This document shows, in pieces, positions 24,768 through 32,234 of a stretch of 64,000 nt of DNA. This DNA comes from Bacteroidales bacterium (lineage in GTDB: Bacteria; Bacteroidota; Bacteroidia; Bacteroidales; P3), in contig JAFZXE010000010.1 of assembly GCA_017616895.1 (NCBI GenBank), positions 1 through 64,000 on the forward strand, in the 5' to 3' direction. Numbering within the stretch: position 1 is the stretch's first letter; every line of letters begins with the position of its first letter. The translations under genes were made by a program, and so were the position numbers. The notes below the pieces were generated by a model. It was not told where the DNA came from. It saw nothing but the letters and a program-made list of their open reading frames with translations, and made no database searches.

Positions 24768-26267
24768 ATGAAACTTATAGAAGCAGATCTTACGCCTGAA
24801 CAATACCGCGAGGTTGAATTGGACACTCGAGTGCGTATCGTGAAGCGAAGCCTCGACTCACGACGTGGGGTGAAGTACCACACGGTGATGGAGGTGTATG
24901 AGGAGGGCGAAGAGATGCCTGTTATCGACTACCGCTCGGCATATCGCGACTGCCGCAACGGGAAGAGGGTGGTGATTGTGGGTGCAGGACCTGCGGGATT
25001 GTTCGCCGCCTTGAGGGCATTGGAACAGGGGTTGAAACCTGTGATAGTGGAGCGCGGGAAGCGGGTGTCGGAGCGCAAATACGACATAGCAAAGCTAACC
25101 AAAGAGCATCAGGTGAACCCCGACAGCAACTGGTGCTTCGGCGAAGGTGGTGCAGGCACCTACAGCGACGGTAAACTCTACACACGCAGCACCAAACGAG
25201 GCGACGTGAGCGCGGTGCTGAAGAAATTCATCGAACACGGCGCCGACGAGAAGATTCTCATCGACGCTCATGCCCATATCGGCACCGACCGCCTGAGCCC
25301 CATAATCGCAAAGATGCGGGAAACGGTGGTGTCGCACGGCGGAGAATACCATTTCGACACACGCGTGACGGACCTTATCGTGAACGACGGCGTAGTGAAA
25401 GGCGTCATCGACAGCAAAGGTACCCGATATGAGGGTATTGCCGTCATACTCGCCACCGGACATTCGGCTCGCGACATATACCACCTATTCCATCAGAAAG
25501 GATGGCTTCTCGATGCAAAACCGTTTGCATTAGGCGTGCGCGTGGAGCATCCCCAAGAACTGATAAACACAATACAATATCACTCGCGCCACTACTCGCC
25601 TCTTCTGCCTCCAGCCGCCTACAGTCTCACCACACAGGTCGATGGGCACGGGGTATTCTCTTTCTGTATGTGTCCCGGCGGCATCATCGTGCCAGCCACC
25701 ACAGCCGAAGGCTATCAGGTGGTGAACGGCATGAGCAACTCAAAACGCAACTCCCCCTTCGCCAACAGCGGCATAGCCGTTACGGTATCGATGAACGACG
25801 TGCCGGAATACGCACAATACGGCGAATTGGCCCTGCTGCACTTCCAGGAGGACGTAGAGCGTGCGATGTATGCCGCCACAAGTATGAATGCAACGGCACC
25901 TATGCAGACGCTCACCGATTTCTGCGACGGACGCCTGACCGCCAAACCAAACAAGACGAACTATATGGGCGGAGTCACCTCTGCCCCACTCCACGAGCTG
26001 CTGCCGCCATTCGTAGTACGCTGTCTGCAACAGGGATTTAAAGACTTCGACCGCAAGATGAGAGGATTCTTCACCACCGAGGCATCTCTATTGGCCGTCG
26101 AAAGCCGCACCTCGTCGCCCATACGCATGCCGCGAGGCACCGATATGCAGCACCCACAACTAAAAGGACTCTACCCCTGCGGCGAAGGCGCCGGCTACGC
26201 CGGCGGCATCGTCTCCTCCGCAATGGACGGAATAAACGTTGTGGAGGCCATTTTGGCCAATCTTTAG
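24768..26267 (+). CDS. FAD-dependent dehydrogenase (uncharacterised COG2509-like family)
   Basis: A cytoplasmic flavoprotein of 499 residues. After an N-terminal lid domain, the FAD dinucleotide-binding motif VVIVGAGPAGLFAALRALEQ lies at about 66-85, then WCFGEGGAGTYSDGKLYTR at about 121-139 and the second flavin motif PCGEGAGYAGGIVSSAMDG near the end. These match the widespread uncharacterised FAD-dependent dehydrogenase family common in anaerobes. Substrate is unknown. It has no signal peptide. A 7-bp-unit repeat separates it from porT. Confidence 0.88.
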   Translation: MKLIEADLTPEQYREVELDTRVRIVKRSLDSRRGVKYHTVMEVYEEGEEMPVIDYRSAYRDCRNGKRVVIVGAGPAGLFAALRALEQGLKPVIVERGKRVSERKYDIAKLTKEHQVNPDSNWCFGEGGAGTYSDGKLYTRSTKRGDVSAVLKKFIEHGADEKILIDAHAHIGTDRLSPIIAKMRETVVSHGGEYHFDTRVTDLIVNDGVVKGVIDSKGTRYEGIAVILATGHSARDIYHLFHQKGWLLDAKPFALGVRVEHPQELINTIQYHSRHYSPLLPPAAYSLTTQVDGHGVFSFCMCPGGIIVPATTAEGYQVVNGMSNSKRNSPFANSGIAVTVSMNDVPEYAQYGELALLHFQEDVERAMYAATSMNATAPMQTLTDFCDGRLTAKPNKTNYMGGVTSAPLHELLPPFVVRCLQQGFKDFDRKMRGFFTTEASLLAVESRTSSPIRMPRGTDMQHPQLKGLYPCGEGAGYAGGIVSSAMDGINVVEAILANL

Positions 26268-26310
26268 CAATTTGACTGCGAAAGCTATCTAAAGCGTCAG
26301 TTTTTTTTCG

Positions 26311-26318
26311 TAGTTTTG
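26311..26318 (+). promoter_or_regulatory. -7 box for the EF-hand membrane protein
   Basis: TAGTTTTG fits TAnnTTTG and lies 36 bp before the ATG at 26355. Confidence 0.6.
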
Positions 26319-26354
26319 CAATTCTATTGTAGAACAAACAAACAAACAACAAAT

Positions 26355-28427
26355 ATGGCTAAATTAATTGCAAAGAAAGACGGCTACGACTGGAAATACA
26401 GCGTCGTAGGCGGCGTCACACGCGTGAACATCGAAAGCGGAGAGGACATCGCTCACCTCTACGAACTTGACCAGAAACTGTGGACGGTGCTGAGCTGTCC
26501 GGTGAAAGGGCTGGAATTCGACGAGAAAACTCTTCAGCTGATGGATCTCGACGGCGACGGCAAGATTCGTGTCAACGAGATGATAGCCGCCGCAGAGTGG
26601 CTGAAGAAGGTGCTGAAAAGCATGGAGTATCTGCTGGAGGGCAAGGACAGCATAGACTTCGCCGACATACAAGCCGACACCGAAGAGGGACAGAAGGTGA
26701 TGGAGGCTGCCAACCTCATACTCGCCAAACTCGAAAAAGAGCAGCAGAGCATTTCGCTGGCTGACGTGAGCGAATATATGGCCATATTCGAGGAGAAATG
26801 CAAGGCCGAATACACGGCCGAAGAGACCGAGCCGTTCACGCCCCCATACGGCGAGCAGAGTGACGCGGCCGAGAAGTCGGTGAACGACATCCGCCAGAAG
26901 ATGGCCGACTACTTCATGCGCTGCAAGCTGGCTCAGTTTGACGAAGATGCCACCGAAGCGCTGGACGTGCAGGTTGAGAAGATAGCCGCCATAAGCGGTG
27001 GCAACCTCAGTGAGAATGTTGCCGAGATAGCCGAATACCCGCTCTCACGCCCAAACAAAGAGGGACAACTCAATATCACCAAAGGCCTCAACCCCGCTTG
27101 GCAGGCGGCTATGGCCGAACTGAAAACGCTGGTGCTGGATGTCGATTTTGCAGGAAAAGAGACCTTGAGCGAGGCGGAGTGGAACGCGGTATTGGCCAAG
27201 ATAGACGCTTACACTGCGTGGAAGAACGCTGGCGAGACGGCGATGAACGAAGCCATTGCCGCACAACTGGCCACCCACGCTGCGGCCATAGAGCCGGTAG
27301 AACGACTCGTGCGCTACTGCCGCGACTACTACAAGCTGGTACACAACTATGTGGTGTTTAAAGATTTTTATAGACGCGACGACAGCGAGCAGGCGGTATT
27401 CCAAGCTGGCAAACTGTATATCGACCAGCGTTGCTGCGAACTCTGTGTAAAAGTGAGCGATATGGGCAAACAGCTAAGCACCGCAGGCTTGAGCGGATTA
27501 TATTTGCTCTACTGCACCTGCACCTCGAAGGTGAAAGGCGAAAAGATGGACATCGTTGCCGCTTTGACCGACGGCGACGTGAACGGATTGTGCGAAGGCA
27601 AAAACGCCCTCTTCTACGACCGCAATGGATTGGATTGGGATGCCACAGTAACAAAGATTATCGACAACCCGATAAGTGTGCGTCAGGCTTTCTGGAGCCC
27701 TTACCGCAAGTTCGGCAACTGGGTGACGGACAAAATCACAAAGTCAGCAGCCGAGAAAGAGAGCAAGCAGTTTGATGAGATGACCGCCAAAGCCGACAGC
27801 TCGACCACCGAATTGGCCACCAATATGGCGAAAGCCAAGAACCAGATGGCGGCAGCCGAAAGCGCACAGGCGAAGAAAGCCACACCATTCGACATAGCCA
27901 AGTTTGCAGGTATCTTCGCTGCCATCGGTATGGCTATCGGTTTTATCGGAACCGCTTTGGCCAAATTAGCCACAGGCATCACGGCACATTGGTACAACCT
28001 GCCGCTGATGATATTGGCTGTGATAGTGATTGTCAGCGGGCCTTCGATGTTCCTTGCTTGGCTGAAACTGCGTCGCCGCAACCTGGGCCCAGTGCTTAAT
28101 GCCAACGGATGGGCCATCAACTCGAAAATAAAAATCAACACCGCCTTCGGCGCTACGCTGACCAGCATGGCGAAATATCCGAAACTGGTGGCGAAAGACC
28201 CGTTTGCCGACAAGAAGACTCCGCTGTGGCGTAAGATTATCTATTGGATACTCTTCCTCGCCGCCGTTGCCTTCTGTGTACTCTACTTCACCAAGAACCT
28301 CCCGTGGCAGAAGAAAGCAGCCGAGGCAGAAGCGACAAAGACCGAGCAGGTGGAAGCAACAGCAGAAGCTCCGACGGCAGAAGCAGCCGCAACACCAGAG
28401 ACAGCAACAGATGCAGCGGCAGAATAG
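26355..28427 (+). CDS. Large EF-hand-containing membrane protein
   Basis: A 690-residue protein with one canonical EF-hand calcium loop at D64-E75 (DLDGDGKIRVNE), long alpha-helical cytoplasmic-type region (about 80-510), then three hydrophobic segments at about 515-545, 552-578 and 620-640, and a C-terminal tail of alternating A, E, T and P. No signal peptide. The start at 26355 is chosen because the -7 box overlaps the longer frame at 26316. I recognise no family function; the calcium loop suggests metal-dependent behaviour. Monocistronic, followed by a strong terminator. Confidence 0.8.
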   Translation: MAKLIAKKDGYDWKYSVVGGVTRVNIESGEDIAHLYELDQKLWTVLSCPVKGLEFDEKTLQLMDLDGDGKIRVNEMIAAAEWLKKVLKSMEYLLEGKDSIDFADIQADTEEGQKVMEAANLILAKLEKEQQSISLADVSEYMAIFEEKCKAEYTAEETEPFTPPYGEQSDAAEKSVNDIRQKMADYFMRCKLAQFDEDATEALDVQVEKIAAISGGNLSENVAEIAEYPLSRPNKEGQLNITKGLNPAWQAAMAELKTLVLDVDFAGKETLSEAEWNAVLAKIDAYTAWKNAGETAMNEAIAAQLATHAAAIEPVERLVRYCRDYYKLVHNYVVFKDFYRRDDSEQAVFQAGKLYIDQRCCELCVKVSDMGKQLSTAGLSGLYLLYCTCTSKVKGEKMDIVAALTDGDVNGLCEGKNALFYDRNGLDWDATVTKIIDNPISVRQAFWSPYRKFGNWVTDKITKSAAEKESKQFDEMTAKADSSTTELATNMAKAKNQMAAAESAQAKKATPFDIAKFAGIFAAIGMAIGFIGTALAKLATGITAHWYNLPLMILAVIVIVSGPSMFLAWLKLRRRNLGPVLNANGWAINSKIKINTAFGATLTSMAKYPKLVAKDPFADKKTPLWRKIIYWILFLAAVAFCVLYFTKNLPWQKKAAEAEATKTEQVEATAEAPTAEAAATPETATDAAAE

Positions 28428-28452
28428 AATCGGCCATTCATATTCAAACAAG

Positions 28453-28490
28453 TCGGTGTGCAACAGGTTTTGCGCACCGATTTGTTTTAT
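28453..28490. terminator. Terminator between convergent genes
   Basis: TCGGTGTGCAA pairs with TTGCGCACCGA around CAGGTT and is followed by TTTGTTTTATT. It lies between the EF-hand gene and the convergent trmO. Confidence 0.85.
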
Positions 28491-28493
28491 TGC

Positions 28494-29141
28494 CTATTGA
28501 ACAGAGAGGACGGTAAGGCTGTCGCCGTTTACCGTAAACTTCACCTCACGACCAGCATAACAAAGTGAATAGATCCGGGAGGCATCATCTTGGTAACGCG
28601 GACGAGGGTCGAGCGAGAGTATTTCCATGAGGCCACGCTGTATGTCGGTCGGTAGGTTAACCGTATCGGGAAAGACAACATTTAGACGACGGTCAGCGGG
28701 ATGCGGGGCGAAACCGCTACGAGCATCAGGATGACTGTCGGCGTAAGGGATGTACGGCTTGATGTCGTAAATGGCGGTGTTGTTGCGAAGGTCGGCACCT
28801 TCGACATAAAGGACAGGGCCACAGTCCTCGAAAGCGACACGTAATAGGCGAACTGATGACAGTCCTATCGTGTTCGGGCGAAAAGGGCTACGAGTAGCGA
28901 AGACGCCCACACGCTGGTTGCCACCCAAACGAGGAGGGCGTACTGTGGGATGCCAAACCTCATCAGTATCGAACCGCCAAAGGAGCCAGATATAGTCAAA
29001 CTCCTCCAACCCTCTAACCGCCTCAGGATAGCGAAAGCCTTCGTCGAAAACAATGCGACACTCGACAGACGTCATACCCGACTGACGAGGGATGCCAAAC
29101 TTGTCGTCAAAGGGAGTTTCGATATGGGCAATCGGTGTCAT
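28494..29141 (-). CDS. trmO: tRNA (N6-threonylcarbamoyladenosine37-N6)-methyltransferase
   Basis: TrmO/TsaA uses S-adenosylmethionine to methylate t6A37 in some threonine tRNAs. The 215-residue protein shows the family pattern: an N-terminal PIAHIETPFDDKFGIPRQSG, LEEFDYIWLLWRF, GVFATRSPFRPNTIGLS (the RSPxRPNxIG cofactor site) and YDIKPYIPYAD. It is the last gene of a four-gene minus-strand operon and its ATG overlaps the comB stop (ATGA). Confidence 0.93.
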   Translation of the reverse strand: MTPIAHIETPFDDKFGIPRQSGMTSVECRIVFDEGFRYPEAVRGLEEFDYIWLLWRFDTDEVWHPTVRPPRLGGNQRVGVFATRSPFRPNTIGLSSVRLLRVAFEDCGPVLYVEGADLRNNTAIYDIKPYIPYADSHPDARSGFAPHPADRRLNVVFPDTVNLPTDIQRGLMEILSLDPRPRYQDDASRIYSLCYAGREVKFTVNGDSLTVLSVQ

Positions 29142-29851
29142 AGCAGAACAAGGCGTCCTTCATCAAAAGAAGGTACAACAGGACAGGTATCCATTTGAAA
29201 AGCGAATCGTATATCACGTTCACACCCCATGCCCTGCAGTCGCTGTACATGAGTTGCAGCAGCACAGAAACCGTATGGGTCGGACTCGGCTTGACGCCAT
29301 AGTCGAACGGCGAGCGTGGTCGCATCATCTAAAATCCGAAAGTGACCAGATTCAACAAGGCGAGCAGCCAAAGCACCGCAAAAGATGGTATCCTCAAGGC
29401 TCGCACTATTGAGCCAACCGCTGCAGAGAAGGACAACATTGTCCGACTCGGAAACAAGTTTTTCCGCAAGCGCAGTCAGGTTGGAAAATGAACCGACTAG
29501 AGTACGACCAGCTTGAACTGCAGCAAGTATTGCGACTGTTCCGTTGGTAGTGCTGTAGGCCAAGCGACGTCCTTTGAGGTTCATTGTAAGATACTCAGTT
29601 GGAGAGTTTCCACACTCAGCACCCGCCAATTTACGGCCACCCCTCTCGGCAGCGAGAGTGTAACCACGAGATTGATAAGCAGGCAACTCTTCGAGCGCCG
29701 AAAGAGGCACTATTTCAGAGGCGCCTGCAAAAAAGGCAGCACAAATAGACGTCGTTGCACGCAAGATATCAACCGCCACGGTGGTATGCCCACTAGGCGT
29801 GATTCTGAGCGGGAAAAGCGTTGGGGAGAGGACTGTCTCGATGGTGTTCAT
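29138..29851 (-). CDS. comB: 2-phosphosulfolactate phosphatase family protein
   Basis: ComB hydrolyses 2-phosphosulfolactate in coenzyme M synthesis; homologues also occur widely in bacteria without coenzyme M, where the substrate is unknown. The 237-residue sequence has the typical VAVDILRATTSICAAFFAGA motif at about 26-45, then AGAECGNSPTEY and YSTTNGTVAI. Here the true substrate is probably not phosphosulfolactate, since a gut Bacteroidales would not make coenzyme M. The gene lies between trmO (4-bp overlap) and the DUF799 lipoprotein gene (1-bp gap). Confidence 0.9.
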   Translation of the reverse strand: MNTIETVLSPTLFPLRITPSGHTTVAVDILRATTSICAAFFAGASEIVPLSALEELPAYQSRGYTLAAERGGRKLAGAECGNSPTEYLTMNLKGRRLAYSTTNGTVAILAAVQAGRTLVGSFSNLTALAEKLVSESDNVVLLCSGWLNSASLEDTIFCGALAARLVESGHFRILDDATTLAVRLWRQAESDPYGFCAAATHVQRLQGMGCERDIRFAFQMDTCPVVPSFDEGRLVLL

Positions 29852-29852
29852 C

Positions 29853-30638
29853 CTAATCGTTGACGAAGCACTCCTGCTCGTACTGTTCCATCGTGATTTT
29901 CTCTATCTGGATAGTGCCGTCCTCGCTGAAATAGTAGGAAAAATAGGACGGATGAGCCTTGAAGTAGCGATCCTCCTCGAACTGACGACGGTCGGAGCTG
30001 GTAGGAAGGTTGCGAAGGACGTAATCGTTCACCTGTTCGACCAGGAAACAGCGCTGAGCGGAAGCGTTGCTGAGTTCCATGTCGGCAGCGAACTCGGCAT
30101 CGAACTTGCTTGTCTGCGGTTCACCCTTGAAGTTTAACTGCACCAACTTACTGCCCCTCACCCAAACGTGCATCAATTCCGAGTTAGATGTGGTGGAGAC
30201 AAGCACATATTCGACATACACAATCCACTCGTCCTGCTCCTTTGCCCATTTGTGGATGATGGGGAAAAGGATTGCATCGATGCCATAGACGTTCTTGTAA
30301 GACTTGAGGTCGCCAATCATCATTTTTTCCTGCGAGCGAGTCTCCTCGGAGGCGATCTGCATGGAAGCCGCAGGGCCAATCACATAGTAGCCCTGTCTGG
30401 CTATAGGCTTTTGAGCCGTCTGGAACATGTATTTGGCGGCAAGGTCGATCTCGTTGTTGTATTTGGTGTCGCCCGGATATTTGACGACACGGCGCTCGGC
30501 ATTGTCGGTAATAGGAGCCACATAGATGGTGAGCGGTTTTTCGCTATATAAGTCGTTATAAGAAACCGCCTTCTGCGGTCCCTTGCAAGAAAGGACGGCG
30601 GAAGAAAGTATGACAAGTATAAGAATGGTTCTACGCAT
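29853..30638 (-). CDS. DUF799/GNA1162-family lipoprotein
   Basis: A 261-residue lipoprotein with cysteine C18 in VLSC. The body fits the DUF799 (GNA1162-like) family: PLTIYVAPITDNAE, QKPIARQGYYVIGP, then YGIDAILFPIIHKW. Such proteins are usually encoded with a DUF4810 protein and a CsgG-like protein and are thought to form an outer-membrane complex. The DUF4810 gene lies directly upstream (54-bp gap), but no CsgG-like gene is seen in this window. Function is otherwise unknown. Confidence 0.82.
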   Translation of the reverse strand: MRRTILILVILSSAVLSCKGPQKAVSYNDLYSEKPLTIYVAPITDNAERRVVKYPGDTKYNNEIDLAAKYMFQTAQKPIARQGYYVIGPAASMQIASEETRSQEKMMIGDLKSYKNVYGIDAILFPIIHKWAKEQDEWIVYVEYVLVSTTSNSELMHVWVRGSKLVQLNFKGEPQTSKFDAEFAADMELSNASAQRCFLVEQVNDYVLRNLPTSSDRRQFEEDRYFKAHPSYFSYYFSEDGTIQIEKITMEQYEQECFVND

Positions 30639-30692
30639 GAGGGTAGATTATAAATTGCGTTATTGTGTTAATGTGTTAGTGAATGAGCAGCG

Positions 30693-31625
30693 TTACTGTT
30701 TGTTTTTCTTAGCAGCGGCACGCTCGGCACGCTCACGTTCACGTTCGAGAGCTGCGGCCTCACGCTGACGTTGACGTTCCTCAGCGGCTTTGGCGCGAGC
30801 CTCTTCCTTTTCTTTGGCAGCTTTCTCTTTGGCGGCAGCCTTCTCGGCGGCGGCCTGCTTACGAGCAGCCTCTTTTTCTTTCTGAGCCTGCTTGCGGGCG
30901 GCCTCTTTCTCCTTTTGAGCCTGTTTCTTGGCTTTTTCTTTCTCCTTCTGAGCCTTCTTCTTGGCCTTTTCCTTTTCTTTCTGAGCCTGTTTCTTGGCCT
31001 TGGCACGTTCTTCGGCACTCATAGCCCTCTCCTCGTCGGTCTTGGCATTTTTGCCACGTTCGAGGGCGGCGACCTCCTTGGCCGACATCTCGGGGTTCTG
31101 TGACACAGCGACTTCAATGGCAGCCGGGTCGTCGTCGAACTCATCGGACACATCGGGAAGTATGGGTTCCAAGCTTTCATCGGCATCGTTGAACATGAAA
31201 GAAGCCAGGAGTTTGTCGTCGGTCTTTAGGCTCGAAGGCATGGAAACTGTGTCGGCAGCAAGAGAGCCGACATACTTTGCTTTCATGGCATCAACGAACT
31301 TAGCCGAAGCTGGATAAAGAGTGCGCTCTTTGTTGAACCATTTGTTGGCATCCTCGAGAAGGCCGAGTTTTGCGAGACTGACGGCATAGTCGGCACAGGT
31401 TCCAGGATGTAGGTCTTTGTTTTTCTTGGCGCGTCCAATGGTCTCTGCTTGAGACTTGGCTAAGGCAAGGAGATTTCCGTTGGTGTTGTTTTTCTGATAG
31501 AGCATCAGCGAGCGCGACTCGTTGGCGAGATAGTTTTCTTCCCTGCAAGACGAGAGGGAGAGAGAAGCAAAAGCCAGTGTCACGAGGATAGCGATCCTGC
31601 CTATTTTAATGCGATTAATGGTCAT
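30693..31625 (-). CDS. DUF4810-family lipoprotein with a long basic/acidic helical tail
   Basis: A 310-residue lipoprotein with cysteine C27 in LSSC. Residues about 30-125 fit DUF4810, a helical TPR-like unit (CADYAVSLAKLGLLEDANKW, FNKERTLYPAS). The last 115 residues are a charged repetitive helix built of KEKEKAKKQAQ-type units, likely a long coiled coil or peptidoglycan/DNA-like binding tail; this extension is unusual for the family. First gene of the operon with DUF799, comB and trmO. The repeats at DNA level could change length by slippage. Confidence 0.82.
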   Translation of the reverse strand: MTINRIKIGRIAILVTLAFASLSLSSCREENYLANESRSLMLYQKNNTNGNLLALAKSQAETIGRAKKNKDLHPGTCADYAVSLAKLGLLEDANKWFNKERTLYPASAKFVDAMKAKYVGSLAADTVSMPSSLKTDDKLLASFMFNDADESLEPILPDVSDEFDDDPAAIEVAVSQNPEMSAKEVAALERGKNAKTDEERAMSAEERAKAKKQAQKEKEKAKKKAQKEKEKAKKQAQKEKEAARKQAQKEKEAARKQAAAEKAAAKEKAAKEKEEARAKAAEERQRQREAAALERERERAERAAAKKNKQ

Positions 31626-31652
31626 CTACTGTCAGTGTCTAATGTCTCAATA

Positions 31653-32025
31653 AAAAAACGGCAACCTGTAAGCCGGGTTCTGTAACCGACTTGCGTCGGT
31701 TTTCTATCATTTATCTAGGGCGGCTGTTGCCAGCCGTCTCAATCGACCTACCCCCCGGCAGCGGGCGAGCCAACCCTTAATTGCCGGTATATTTGGTCTT
31801 TCAACCCATAAGGTTTACCCCCGACGGCATCACTGCCGACGACGTGAGCTCTTACCTCGCGATTTCACCCTTACCGGCGAAGCCGGCGGTATATTTTCTG
31901 CGGCACTCTCTGTTGTGCAAGACTTGCGTCAGACACACCTTCCCGTTAGGAAGTATGGCGGCTCTGAGTTGCCCGGACTTTCCTCCCGCCGCGTGAGCGG
32001 CCGGCGATAGAACCGTTGCCGTTTA
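31653..32025 (-). ncRNA. rnpB: RNase P RNA (bacterial type A)
   Basis: On the minus strand the RNA contains GAGGAAAGTCCGGGC (P4 5' strand) and ACAGAACCCGGCTTACAG (P4 3' strand and 3' domain), plus the GGTAAGAGCTCACG hairpin typical of type A. The ends AAACGGCAAC and GTTGCCGTTT pair as P1, followed by a T-run terminator. The RNA processes tRNA 5' ends. Length is about 370 nt. Ends are estimated from the pairing. Confidence 0.95.
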
Positions 32026-32031
32026 TGTTTG

Positions 32032-32061
32032 CAAAGATACACCATTTTTTTCTTATAACAA
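32032..32061 (-). promoter_or_regulatory. Promoter of rnpB
   Basis: On the minus strand TTG (32061-32059), a 19-bp spacer and TATCTTTG (32039-32032). It begins about 7 bp before the RNA 5' end, the expected distance. Confidence 0.85.
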
Positions 32062-32154
32062 AAATCGGCACAACATTTTGGCAACAATATAGGAGTTTGG
32101 TGTTGTTTTGAAAAAAGATAGAGTCAAGAGGCGCTAGGATTTCAAAAAATATTA

Positions 32155-32162
32155 TAAATTTG
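32155..32162 (+). promoter_or_regulatory. -7 box for the M6 protease
   Basis: TAAATTTG fits TAnnTTTG and lies about 70 bp before the ATG at 32235. Confidence 0.55.
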
Positions 32163-32234
32163 CAAATTCTTTCTTTGATGCCGAACTAAATTATAACGGC
32201 TAAAAAACGAACGTGAACAAAAAACGGAATTGAA

